Of a stretch of 64,000 bases of DNA, positions 8,237-16,265 are shown one piece after another. Origin of the DNA: Candidatus Gastranaerophilales bacterium (GTDB taxonomy: Bacteria; Cyanobacteriota; Vampirovibrionia; Gastranaerophilales; Gastranaerophilaceae); assembly GCA_944326585.1 (NCBI GenBank), contig CALVEN010000003.1:124001-188000 (forward strand), given 5' to 3'. Under the pieces are notes generated by a model. The model had not been told where the DNA came from and made no database searches. It saw only the letters and a list, made by a program, of their open reading frames with translations. Position 1 is the first letter of the stretch. Each line of letters starts with the position of its first letter. Both the position numbers and the translations under genes were made by a program.

Positions 8237-9463
8237 ATGAAGAAAGACGAAACAAAAAATGGTGTGTCCCTGTTTTCCCAGTCAGAATATTTAATGGGAG
8301 AAGACCCGCTGGAAGAGATTTTTGCGCTTAATTTAGGTGATTTTATATCAGAACATTTGATATCCAAAGATTTGGCTGAAAAAATCAGTACAAGCAATAA
8401 AGACAAACGTGCAGGGCTTAAAAATCAGTTAAGAGAGCTTATTTCAATATATTCTTCCAAAAACACTCTCTGCGTTTTGAATTTTGATAAAAATCAAGAG
8501 CATGCCATATATTCGTCTATAGCAAAAACCGTAAAACAGATGTTAGAAGTTGACAGCTGCCGGATTTATATGCAAAAAGACAATCAAATGATGGTTGCAG
8601 GCACCTCAGATGAGGATTTCGGAAAAGAGCTTGCAGTTGATTTTTCAGGAAAAGATTTTGTATATGAAAACGGCGAAACATATATTCCTATGCGTGCCGC
8701 ATCACATATATACGGTGTAATTGTATTGCACACGACACAACCGTTGGATGAAGAATATTTGAATCTTGTATTAAGCATAGCGCGTCTTTTTGCAACATCA
8801 ATTGAAATTCAGGCTCAGGTTGATGAAGTGAACAGAATAACCGAAGATGAAGAAGCAAATATTTCGGATATGCAGCATTTAAGAGCGGAATTAACCGCAT
8901 TGATAGGCGACCTTTGCGATTTTCAACAAGATTTTGTCGAAGAACTTGCAAAAGCCGTTGACAAAAAAGGTCAGTATAAAGTTTCACATTCACAAAATAC
9001 CGCAAATCTCGCACGCGAAATTTGCCGCCGGTTAGGACTTAATGAAAAAACAACGGATCTTATATATTATGCGGCAAAATTACAAAATATCGGTAAAATA
9101 ACGCTTCCTGAAAGAATTTTTGCTACAAACGGCAAACTTTCGCCTGATGAGTTGAAAAAAGTTCAGGAACACATAACAACAGGTGTAAACTTGCTTATGA
9201 ATATAAACTTCCTGTCAGAAGTCGTGCCTTATGTTACGTATCAGACGGAGCGATATGACGGTTCCGGCAAACCTGAAGGCTTGAAAGGGCAATCTATTCC
9301 GCTCGGCTCAAGAATTATAGCAGCAGCGGACGCTTTCAGTGCAATGACCTCCGACAGACCCTACAGAAAGGCAATGGAAGTGGCAAAAGCGCTTGAAATT
9401 ATGCAATCCGACAGTAAATGGGATCCGGTTGTTATTGAAGCTTTGGCACAGATTGTTAAATAA
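8237..9463 (+). CDS. GAF-like sensor with degenerate HD-GYP domain
   Basis: 408 residues. An N-terminal helical region is followed by a GAF-like domain (about residues 75-195, IYMQKDNQMMVAG, YGVIVLHTTQPL) and a C-terminal HD-GYP-like domain (about 235-408). Functional HD-GYP phosphodiesterases, which degrade c-di-GMP, have HD in LLHDIGKI and end the second motif with GYP. Here these read KLQNIGKI and YDGSGKP, and the HHE metal motif reads YQTE. The lone H of HSQNTANLAREI and of EHITTG remain. Catalysis is therefore doubtful; it may bind rather than cleave a nucleotide, or act as a scaffold. Soluble, no transmembrane segment. Confidence 0.85.
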   Translation: MKKDETKNGVSLFSQSEYLMGEDPLEEIFALNLGDFISEHLISKDLAEKISTSNKDKRAGLKNQLRELISIYSSKNTLCVLNFDKNQEHAIYSSIAKTVKQMLEVDSCRIYMQKDNQMMVAGTSDEDFGKELAVDFSGKDFVYENGETYIPMRAASHIYGVIVLHTTQPLDEEYLNLVLSIARLFATSIEIQAQVDEVNRITEDEEANISDMQHLRAELTALIGDLCDFQQDFVEELAKAVDKKGQYKVSHSQNTANLAREICRRLGLNEKTTDLIYYAAKLQNIGKITLPERIFATNGKLSPDELKKVQEHITTGVNLLMNINFLSEVVPYVTYQTERYDGSGKPEGLKGQSIPLGSRIIAAADAFSAMTSDRPYRKAMEVAKALEIMQSDSKWDPVVIEALAQIVK

Positions 9464-9749
9464 CAATACTAAAGGCAACAACTTCCGCGATATTAACGTT
9501 GAGCCAATCGTATTTAAAACAGACATAGTCGTTGCATTCGCACTCATCGTGATTGCAGGTACAGTAATCTTCCAACCTGCATACGGTTACGTCTTTAAGC
9601 GCAATGACGCAATCGTGGCAGTCAGCGCATTTACCTTTGAATTCGTGGATTGTGCCGTCAATTTTTAAATGGTTTGTGAAAATTACAATATTTTCGGCGG
9701 CATTTTCTTTCATAATATTCTGGATAGCATCGCTTAAATTTTTTGACAT
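9456..9749 (-). CDS. Cys-rich small protein, possible Sm-like fold
   Basis: 97 residues from the ATG at 9749, which has a GGAGGT ribosome binding site. An ATTG upstream would add five residues but lacks this spacing. The ends look like strands of a small beta barrel (NIVIFTNHLKIDGTIHEFKG, then DWLNVNIAEVVAFSIVI), while the centre is unusually rich in cysteine: CADCHDC, then C..C-x-C..C-x-C..C. Ten cysteines suggest one or two metal sites in an insertion. Family not recognised. The last 8 nt overlap the end of the convergent HD-GYP gene. Confidence 0.7.
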   Translation of the reverse strand: MSKNLSDAIQNIMKENAAENIVIFTNHLKIDGTIHEFKGKCADCHDCVIALKDVTVCRLEDYCTCNHDECECNDYVCFKYDWLNVNIAEVVAFSIVI

Positions 9750-9856
9750 AATTTTTACCTCCAAAACGGAGTATAAAATATTATATTAAAAAATTAATTC
9801 CCCGCCGGCATAATTCTGTACTTAACGATAAGAATTTGGCCTATATTTAGAGTCGC

Positions 9857-9896
9857 TTTACATAAAAAATGCCAAAGACACTGGTTTTTATGTAAA
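9857..9896. repeat. Short palindromic copy of the TTTACATAAAAA repeat
   Basis: TTTACATAAAAA at 9857-9868 and TTTTTATGTAAA at 9885-9896 form a perfect 12-bp inverted repeat. The same end sequence bounds the larger element at 36.9-37.7 kb and recurs as half-sites near 4000 and 37800. Confidence 0.6.
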
Positions 9897-9904
9897 AAAT
9901 TTTT

Positions 9905-9954
9905 AATACACTAACAAAAAATATCTTGATGTTTTTTTATACATAGTGTATTAT
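9905..9954 (+). promoter_or_regulatory. Promoter and candidate operator of the four-HTH regulator
   Basis: TTGATG at 9926-9931, 17-nt spacer, TATTAT at 9949-9954. AATACACTA at 9905-9913 and TAGTGTATT at 9944-9952 are inverted copies that straddle the -35 and overlap the -10, a layout expected of autorepression. Confidence 0.55.
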
Positions 9955-9964
9955 TAAAAAACGA

Positions 9965-11110
9965 ATGGTGTGTATGCAAAATATTATAAGAAAAAACGAC
10001 TTGAAAAAAATTCAAATCAGCGATATTACAAAGGATTATCCCGATTTGAAAAACATAACGGAATCCAAAGCTGTTACAATAGGAAAATGGCTTGCTGAAT
10101 GGATAAAAGAGGATTTGGCATCCGGCAAAATTCAGGTGAACAATCTTTTGCCGTCAAAAGCCGAATTTGCATATATGCTCGGTGTCAGCACAGGCACAAT
10201 CCAGAATGCTTTAAGATACCTTGAAGATATCGGATGTGTCGAATCCAAGCAGTGCATCGGCACCCTTATTAAAAATGCATCCGCCGCTCCTGCTATGCGC
10301 AAACTTACTTCAAAACGCGAAAATGCAATCGAAGAAATTAAAAAATATATAAAATCAAACAATTTTAATATAGGTCAAAATCTGCCGTCATCAAGAATTA
10401 TAGCCGGCAGCACCGGATGTTCTCCAAACACGACAAGACTGGCGCTTGAATATTTGTGTTCAAAAGGCATTCTGACACACAAATTTAAAAACTCCAGAGA
10501 AACCGGCTGGATTTTGAAAAAAAACGATTTTGAAATTAATGAATCAACCCGAAATGAAACGCTGGTTTACAAAGTTCAAAATGACTTAAAAAATTACATT
10601 ACAAGAAACTTAAATGTCGGCGCGAAAATGCCGGCACATGCCGAATTGGCAAAAGAATTACAGGCAAGTATCAAAACAATCCACGATGCATTAAAAATTC
10701 TTATAGACGATGGCATTTTACTTGCGCGCCGCGGGCGTTACGGGACAACGGTTATAAAAATGCCTGATGAAATGACGGTTGAACAGCGCCGTGAAATCTC
10801 AATTTTTGCGCCTGCGCAAGAAACCGCATTTTACTATTACGAAAAAACCCAGCACAATATCAAAAAAATGATTGCGGAAAATTATTCCGTCGGGATGAAA
10901 CTTCCGTCTATTACGGAACTTTCAAAACAAATGGACTTAAGTCCGAACACAATCCGCAAAGCTTTCCACAACCTTGCAAAAGAAGGTTATCTGGTATTTT
11001 CACGCGGACGTTACGGCGGTACATTTGTAATAGATATTCCGGAGATGGAAGAACAGACTTTCAAATGGCTTGCTGTTAACCCGCAATATACCGAAGTGTA
11101 TAAAAATTAA
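9965..11110 (+). CDS. Regulator with four tandem GntR-type winged helices
   Basis: 381 residues made almost entirely of four GntR-like winged-helix units, at about 28-95, 112-180, 200-268 and 295-362. Each shows the family pattern: an amphipathic helix, then LPS or MPA, a helix-turn-helix such as LGVSTGTIQNALRYL, GCSPNTTRLALEYL, LQASIKTIHDALKIL or MDLSPNTIRKAFHNL, and in units 3 and 4 a wing RRGRYGTTV / SRGRYGGTF. No FCD, UTRA or aminotransferase effector domain follows, which is unlike ordinary GntR regulators. Four DNA-binding heads in one chain could read two palindromes or bridge distant sites. An inverted repeat over its own promoter suggests autoregulation. Confidence 0.85.
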   Translation: MVCMQNIIRKNDLKKIQISDITKDYPDLKNITESKAVTIGKWLAEWIKEDLASGKIQVNNLLPSKAEFAYMLGVSTGTIQNALRYLEDIGCVESKQCIGTLIKNASAAPAMRKLTSKRENAIEEIKKYIKSNNFNIGQNLPSSRIIAGSTGCSPNTTRLALEYLCSKGILTHKFKNSRETGWILKKNDFEINESTRNETLVYKVQNDLKNYITRNLNVGAKMPAHAELAKELQASIKTIHDALKILIDDGILLARRGRYGTTVIKMPDEMTVEQRREISIFAPAQETAFYYYEKTQHNIKKMIAENYSVGMKLPSITELSKQMDLSPNTIRKAFHNLAKEGYLVFSRGRYGGTFVIDIPEMEEQTFKWLAVNPQYTEVYKN

Positions 11111-11112
11111 AT

Positions 11113-11843
11113 TTAATCTACTTCTCGCGGATAATCATCGGGAATTTTCCACCCGTTACGAAAAATTAACGCAGTACAAAATACGCCGTTTCCGCCGGAT
11201 TTACAATTACCTTTCATCCTGTCTTCATCGTTATTTGACGAATACAAATAGGGTATAATCCCTTTTCCTGTAACACCTTGCCAATTTACCGCATCAGGAT
11301 CTGCTAACGGCATAAAATTAAAATAAAACACACAACGACCCGCAGCGGCATCCAATGAGCCGTGCTTATTTAAACATTTTTCAGGATCCATTGTATAAAA
11401 TAACCAATCACGGGTAGTATGAGAAGGAAAAGAAAGTGCTGTACCGTCCATAAAATAAAATATCGGGGTATTGGTTGAATCCACGGTAACTTTTTGAATT
11501 TTTAAATAAGGTCCAAAATATTTTTCAAACCAAACACGCTGTTTTGATGAGCCTTCAATCGGATTACCGTCAGGATCCAAAATGGCGCCCGAGGTATCGG
11601 AAAACCACAGTGAGCTGCTTCCGTTTTCTGCCTCGGAAAATTTCAATGCTTCGTTTATATTTACGTAAAATTTTTTCAGCTTAATTTCAACATCTTTATT
11701 GTTCCCTGCCTGAATAAGCGTGGGAATTGTCATAGCTGCCACGATGCCGATTATGCCGAGGGTTATCAAAACCTCTGCCAAGGTAAAGCCGGCACGCTGG
11801 CTACCTGGAGGAGTCGCCCCCCCCCGTTATTTAAACTAGTCAT
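11113..11843 (-). CDS. Type IV-like prepilin A; frame broken at a G9 tract
   Basis: The RBS-supported ATG is at 11843 (AGGAGAG spaced 8 nt), with a promoter TTGTTA-17-TATAAT at 11867-11895. From it the frame reads MTSLNN and then nine G. With ten G it would continue GGGATPPGSQRAG|FTLAEVLITLGII, a 19-residue leader ending at a G|F prepilin peptidase site with E5. With the nine G present it shifts and stops soon after. The pilin body from about 11781 is intact: a hydrophobic N-terminal helix, then a soluble domain with Cys residues ending NGWKIPDDYP. It would be an inner-membrane pseudopilin assembled by a type II secretion or type IV pilus-like machine. Confidence 0.8.
11797..11828. repeat. 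32-bp sequence with C9 tract, identical to 48270-48301
   Basis: CTGGCTACCTGGAGGAGTCG followed by nine C and GTT. The identical 32 bp occurs at the same place in prepilin D. On the coding strand it encodes G-rich ATPPGSQ. The homopolymer is at 11817-11825. Confidence 0.85.
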
Positions 11844-11866
11844 ATCAATCACTCTCCTTTTTATTT

Positions 11867-11895
11867 ATTATAACAAAATCTTTTGATTTTAACAA
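11867..11895 (-). promoter_or_regulatory. Promoter of prepilin A
   Basis: On the minus strand TTGTTA (11895-11890), 17-nt spacer, TATAAT (11872-11867) with an upstream TG giving an extended -10. The predicted transcript starts about 17 nt before the ATG, so only the ATG at 11843 is available. Confidence 0.6.
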
Positions 11896-11899
11896 CATT

Positions 11900-12184
11900 T
11901 TACGGACACAAACTTTCCCAATCGGGTTCATCCTCATCCTCACCGGGTTCCGTTATATGATCGCCGTTTTCAAGCATAACCATCAAGGTTAACTTTAGCT
12001 GACGCTTGTAATTTTCGCGCGCTTTTTCAATTGTTTTAGCGCAAAAAACAAAACTCGGGATTTCTTTTATTTCAATATAGTGATAAGGATTTCCGTCAAA
12101 ATCCAAATCTTCTCCCTCAATCAGCGTCCAATTCAAATTCAAATAATAGTCTAAATCTTTATTATCCATCCAGTGACCTGTCAT
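11900..12184 (-). CDS. HicB-like orphan protein
   Basis: 94 residues from ATG 12184, or 89 from ATG 12169; no clear ribosome binding site decides. The centre YHYIEIKEIPSFVFCAKTIE is followed by KARENYKRQLKLTLMVML and ENGDHITEPGED, which has the strand-strand-helix-strand layout of the HicB antitoxin fold (P-x-F, then a helix, then G-x-x-I-x-x-P). No HicA toxin lies beside it. It overlaps the end of the GerMN gene by 8-23 nt and is the last gene of the rbfA-truB transcript. The role may be regulatory rather than antitoxic. Confidence 0.6.
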   Translation of the reverse strand: MTGHWMDNKDLDYYLNLNWTLIEGEDLDFDGNPYHYIEIKEIPSFVFCAKTIEKARENYKRQLKLTLMVMLENGDHITEPGEDEDEPDWESLCP

Positions 12185-12758
12185 TAAGGGGTTGTGTAAT
12201 CATAATACCTTCGCCGCCTATAACATCGGCTCTTTGACCGCTGATATAAAGATAAACCGGCAAACTTGTATTTCTGTTGGCTGTTTTAATCACCTGATAT
12301 AATCTTTTGTAAAGACTGTCAGTACCGCCGCCTGTTTCAAAATCCATAGACAAATCTATTATGGCTTTATCAGAAAGCTCTCTGACCGCTATAACTTCAG
12401 TTCCGGCAGGAATTTCAGTATAAACGCCTTTATCGCGTTCTGAGGGTTTGGGGCCTGCAACAAGCGATTCTATTGCAAATTTAAGTTTTGTTCCGTCAAT
12501 TTCGGGGTCATATTCCCGTTTAACCGCCTTATAAACTTCTTCTCTGTTTTCATTTTGACCGATAAAAAACACATTTACATATTCTTTTTCTGAATTCACA
12601 TCAGTCTTAGGGACATCTTCTTCGGTTGTTCTTTCACTAACCGTGACATCCTCCGGCGAAATTTCACCCGGATTCATAACATTAAGACCATAAAGCACAG
12701 CTGCAACAACTAACGCCATGCCCAGAATAACTAAAAATAATTTTTGTTTACCGTCCAT
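12162..12758 (-). CDS. GerMN-domain membrane-anchored protein
   Basis: 198 residues. MDGKQKLFLVILGMALVVAA is an uncleaved N-terminal anchor (no lipobox Cys), then an acidic linker to residue 55. From about 60 to 185 it is a GerMN domain: VNVFFIGQNENREEVYKAVK, LKFAIESLVAGPKPSE, IPAGTEVIAVRELSDKAIID, then the C-terminal YLYISGQRADV. GerMN domains occur in envelope proteins tied to peptidoglycan processes. It lies 12 nt downstream of the DUF2993 gene. Confidence 0.85.
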   Translation of the reverse strand: MDGKQKLFLVILGMALVVAAVLYGLNVMNPGEISPEDVTVSERTTEEDVPKTDVNSEKEYVNVFFIGQNENREEVYKAVKREYDPEIDGTKLKFAIESLVAGPKPSERDKGVYTEIPAGTEVIAVRELSDKAIIDLSMDFETGGGTDSLYKRLYQVIKTANRNTSLPVYLYISGQRADVIGGEGIMITQPLNDRSLDG

Positions 12759-12770
12759 ACCTTAATCCTT

Positions 12771-13622
12771 TTAATCTTTTGGAACAACGATTATACCGCT
12801 TGCATAAACCTTATTATCGCGAACGTTTATGTTCTGAACCGTAAGGTTTGCATGTTTATTTTCCAGTATATTTAAAGAAAAATCAAGTGGGTTAATATAA
12901 TTTATTACATGATCAAGCTGTTTTAAATCAATCAGCATATTATTATTCACAAGTTTTGTGTTCGTCAAATCAATCTGACCGCGCGAAACTTTCAAATTTG
13001 ACACCAGAACGAGATTTTGAGTATTTCTTACAAACGGGATTGCAATTTTTAAGATATAGTAAAATTTGTTATCTTTTATTCTTATCTGACTTGTCATAAC
13101 TCTAAAAACGCCGAGACTGCTTCCGAGCATGTTCAAATCATCAATAACCTTTTTATATCCGGCGCTTTGCATTGTTTTATTGATATCATCTTCCGAAAAC
13201 ACAGCCGAAAATGCAAGCGGTATATCAACCTTTATAACCGGATTTTTAGGATCCTGCTGCGAAACATAATTAAAATCACAAAGTGTATTAATCTTAAGTT
13301 CACTGAAATAAGCCCCGTCAAGCGCAAGATTTTTTCCGTTCAAGGAAAAACTTTTAAAAATGCCTTTTTTCAAATCCTTGACGCTGTAGGACGAAATACT
13401 GATATTAAACCTGCCGTCAATTGTTTTTTTAAGTTCTTTTTTAAGAATAGCCTCTGCAACACGTGTAGCGAGGAAATTTGAGCCTGATGCGACACTCATA
13501 AATCTGGAAGCTCCTGAACTTAAGTCATAAGGTTCGGCACACTCCAGCCAGACGCAATTTCCGGCATTAGCCTCACAAAAACTTAAAAACAAAATTCCTA
13601 AAAAGATTAAAATTTTTTTCAT
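12771..13622 (-). CDS. DUF2993 (LmeA-type) exported lipid-binding protein
   Basis: 283 residues. Signal peptide MKKILIFLGILFLSFCEANA, then a DUF2993-like body: amphipathic helix (FLATRVAEAILKKELKKTID), ISISSYSVKDLKKGIFKSFS, and repeated beta stretches ending in NVRDNKVYASGIIVVP. DUF2993 proteins are common in cyanobacteria and actinobacteria, and LmeA binds phospholipid in the periplasm. The start overlaps the truB stop by 4 nt (ATGA), so translation is coupled. Substrate here unknown. Confidence 0.75.
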   Translation of the reverse strand: MKKILIFLGILFLSFCEANAGNCVWLECAEPYDLSSGASRFMSVASGSNFLATRVAEAILKKELKKTIDGRFNISISSYSVKDLKKGIFKSFSLNGKNLALDGAYFSELKINTLCDFNYVSQQDPKNPVIKVDIPLAFSAVFSEDDINKTMQSAGYKKVIDDLNMLGSSLGVFRVMTSQIRIKDNKFYYILKIAIPFVRNTQNLVLVSNLKVSRGQIDLTNTKLVNNNMLIDLKQLDHVINYINPLDFSLNILENKHANLTVQNINVRDNKVYASGIIVVPKD

Positions 13623-14542
13623 AAAAATACCTTTTTGACTTTAATTTTATCACCGTCAACAATTGCCGCGGCATCTATTTTATTATTATAAATCAAAATC
13701 ACAAAACCGTTACCTGATGCGGATTTATTTTTCAAAACCTGCCCCTGAATAACTTTTTTATGTTCAAAATCATCAATTTCAATTTTAGGCAAATCAATGA
13801 CATCCTGCGGATTAATCAAATTTTGCCCGACGATTTCACATGACGACAAATCCTCAAGCTTTACGGAATTTTCAACACAGAACATGCCTGCCTTTGTTCT
13901 CACAAGATTTGCCAGATAGCCGCCGCAATTAAGTTTTACACCCAGATCAAAAGCAATTGACCTTATATACGTGCCTTTTGAACAATTAACTAAAATTTTT
14001 GCGGTTTGGTTATTTTCATCAAAATCCAGAAGCTCAATTTTATAAATTTTCACATTCCTCGGCTTAATTTCGACATTTTTTCCCTCGCGCGCGTAATCGT
14101 AAAGTTTTTTTCCGTTAACCTTAATTGCGGAATATATAGGCGGCATCTGGGCAATTTCACCCGTCAAACCGCAAAGTGCCGCTTCAACTTCACCCCGCGT
14201 AACCTTTTTATCAAATCGGGCGGTAATTTCGCCTTCTCTGTCATAAGTATCGGTATTGGCACCGAATTGCACGGTTGCAATATACTCTTTATCGTCATTT
14301 AAAAATTCAATTAATCTTGTTGCTTTTCCGATACAAACAGGCAAAACACCCGACGCAAATGGATCGAGAGTTCCCGTATGTCCGATTTGTTTAATTTTAG
14401 TAACACGGCGGAGTTTTGCGACAACATCGTGAGAAGTTATGCCCTCCGGCTTATAAACATTCAAAAATCCGAACAAAACAAACCGGTCATCCTGAGCGCC
14501 AGCGAAGGATCTCAATTGATTTTGGTCCAAAATTTTATCCAA
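13619..14542 (-). CDS. truB: tRNA pseudouridine(55) synthase, with repeat-derived N-terminus
   Basis: 307 residues. It makes pseudouridine-55 in the T-loop of tRNAs. Diagnostic blocks are LNVYKPEGITSHDVV, the catalytic IGHTGTLDPFASGVLP (Asp), KLYDYAREG and the RSIAFDLG segment, ending in a PUA-like tail. The likely start is TTG 14542, directly after the rbfA stop and behind GAGGGG. This gives an extra N-terminus including LRSFAGAQDDRF, which is the translation of an intergenic REP-type repeat. If a later TTG (about 14470) is used, the repeat is just a spacer. Confidence 0.93.
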   Translation of the reverse strand: MDKILDQNQLRSFAGAQDDRFVLFGFLNVYKPEGITSHDVVAKLRRVTKIKQIGHTGTLDPFASGVLPVCIGKATRLIEFLNDDKEYIATVQFGANTDTYDREGEITARFDKKVTRGEVEAALCGLTGEIAQMPPIYSAIKVNGKKLYDYAREGKNVEIKPRNVKIYKIELLDFDENNQTAKILVNCSKGTYIRSIAFDLGVKLNCGGYLANLVRTKAGMFCVENSVKLEDLSSCEIVGQNLINPQDVIDLPKIEIDDFEHKKVIQGQVLKNKSASGNGFVILIYNNKIDAAAIVDGDKIKVKKVFL

Positions 14543-14887
14543 TTACAGTTCCCCTCTGGAGATTTTATCAATAATTTCCGTAACTCTTGAGCCTTTTTCA
14601 AATGAATCGCTGTAAACGAATTTCAATTCCGGTGTCAGGCGTAATCTGATACGTCTGCCGACTTCGTAACGAATTTTCGGGGTGCTTTTTTCTATAACAT
14701 CTTTGGATTTTTCAATTTGTTCAGGGGAACCTAATACGCTGTAGATAACCTTTGCAAAGGAGTTATCATGAGAGACTTCCACATCAACAATAGATACAAC
14801 ACCTTCCAAGCCTCTGATTTCTTTTCTTAAAATTTCAGAGATATCTCTCATAAGTTCTTTTCTGACGCGTTCGTTTCTTAATGTCAT
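14543..14887 (-). CDS. rbfA: Ribosome-binding factor A
   Basis: 114 residues. RbfA is a KH-fold protein that matures the 30S subunit at helix 1 of 16S rRNA. MTLRNERVRKELMRDISEIL, VSIVDVEVSHDNSFAKVIYS and RIRLRLTPELKFVYSDS are the family blocks. Ribosome binding site AAAGGAGAAAG; an extended -10 (TGT TATAAT) lies within the gap shared with the divergent prepilin B. It would normally follow infB directly; here prepilin B on the other strand separates the two. Confidence 0.93.
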   Translation of the reverse strand: MTLRNERVRKELMRDISEILRKEIRGLEGVVSIVDVEVSHDNSFAKVIYSVLGSPEQIEKSKDVIEKSTPKIRYEVGRRIRLRLTPELKFVYSDSFEKGSRVTEIIDKISRGEL

Positions 14888-14945
14888 AACTTTCTCCTTT
14901 TTAAGTATTATAACATAAAATGAAAAATTTTAATTGCCTGTTATA

Positions 14946-14974
14946 TTGACAAAATATCAAAAATAATATTTAAT
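14946..14974 (+). promoter_or_regulatory. Promoter of prepilin B
   Basis: TTGACA at 14946-14951, 17-nt spacer, TTTAAT at 14969-14974. Spacing to the AACAGGAG ribosome binding site and ATG 14998 is normal. Confidence 0.65.
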
Positions 14975-14997
14975 AAAGATAACAGGAGACTCAGATA

Positions 14998-15890
14998 TGT
15001 TGAAAAAGGTTGCTACAAAAGCGGTTCAGATAGTCGCCCCCCCAAGGCTGGCTCTATATAAGCATCCTAAGCCATTCATAAATATTTGTCATTCCGAACA
15101 CGGTTCGGAATCTCTATATGAGATGCTGAAACGAGTTCAGCATGACAAGGAATATTCCCTCGCCCTACGGGAGAGGGGAAGGGTGAGGACCAAGGCTGCC
15201 TTCACCCTTGCCGAGGTTTTGATTACCTTAGCTATTATCGGCGTTGTGGCGGCAATAACTATTCCGACATTAATTACGAATTATCAAAAAAAAGTAACTG
15301 TTACCAAATTACGGAAAATTTATTCCGAGCTAAATAATGTAGTTAAACTCTCAGAAGTCGACAATGGTCCGATGGAACAATGGCAATACCCGGCAAATTA
15401 TACTAATTCCTTTGACAGCATAGCACCTTTTATAAAAAAATATTACTTGCCATATTTCAGGTCAGCTAAATTAATAAAATCTACGGAAATAGGTTCTGAC
15501 TATAATATTTTTACAGAGTATGAACAAAATATGTTTAACAATTATCTGATTCTTGCTGACGGAACTATCTTGTCATTCTTTGCAAATTTACCTGCAAATT
15601 ATGTATGGCTATTGGTAGATATCAATGGAATCAAGTCTCCAAATCAAACCGGGAAAGACATATTTGTATTTGATATATACAAATATCCAAGTCAAGAAGA
15701 CTATGCTAACGGCATACGTGGGCGTTATAAAGTCAAATTTTGGTACTATTATAAAAACCGCACAACGCTTACAGATCCAAACATCCAATATAGCTGTAAC
15801 AAAAACAATACCCAACTATATAAAAATTTCTCTTGCGGAAGAGTTATAGAATTAGATAATTGGCAGATAAAAGATGATTATCCCTGGTAG
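14998..15890 (+). CDS. Type IV-like prepilin B; in frame through a C7 tract
   Basis: 297 residues, intact. The leader is 68 residues long before A|FTLAEVLITLAIIGVV, far above the usual 5-25. It runs through seven C (15037-15043, read VAPPRL) and a translated intergenic repeat (CHSEHGSES, LKRVQHDK, LALRERGRV). After the hydrophobic helix comes NYQKKVTVTKLRKIYSELNN and a soluble domain ending NWQIKDDYPW, matching the end of prepilin A. AACAGGAG precedes the ATG, and a TTGACA promoter lies upstream. It sits between infB and rbfA on the opposite strand, interrupting an otherwise conserved gene order. Confidence 0.85.
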
Positions 15891-16265
15891 TTCGTAGGTG
15901 GGCATACATGCCCGACAATCTACTTTGCCCCGCCCCCGAATTTCTAAGATCGCTGTGCTCTCTAAGAAATTCTCCCCCGCACCTACACTATGGAAGCAGG
16001 CTCACACAACTCGTACCTCGCTGGTTCGCTTTCTCCTCAAGGGGTAGGGGTCGTATTTTCGTCATCCCGGAGTGCCAAAGGCACGACCACATGTTCTTTG
16101 AGAGTACGACCATTACCTAATGTATTGTCCTGCCTCAGGCAGTGTCATTACGAGGTGCTACGCACGTAGTCATGTAAGACAATTTTGGTAAGTCCTATCC
16201 AGGTCATTGCGAGGGAGCGGAGTGACCGTCGCAATCGCAACACTGGCATATAATTATGCCAACCC
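15891..16265. repeat. Mosaic of intergenic palindromic repeats
   Basis: No gene. The stretch contains CGTCATCCCGGAG, GTGCCAAAGGCACGACC, TGCCTCAGGCAGTGTCATTA, and GTCATTGCGAGGGAGCGGAG followed by GACCGTCGCAATCGC, all REP-like units known from many bacterial intergenic regions, and TGGCATA-AT-TATGCCA next to the infB end. It is more GC-rich than the surroundings. Confidence 0.65.

Noticed and set aside
11900..12184. HicAB toxin-antitoxin system
   Set aside because: Only the HicB-like half is visible; no HicA-like dsRNA-binding small protein lies beside it.
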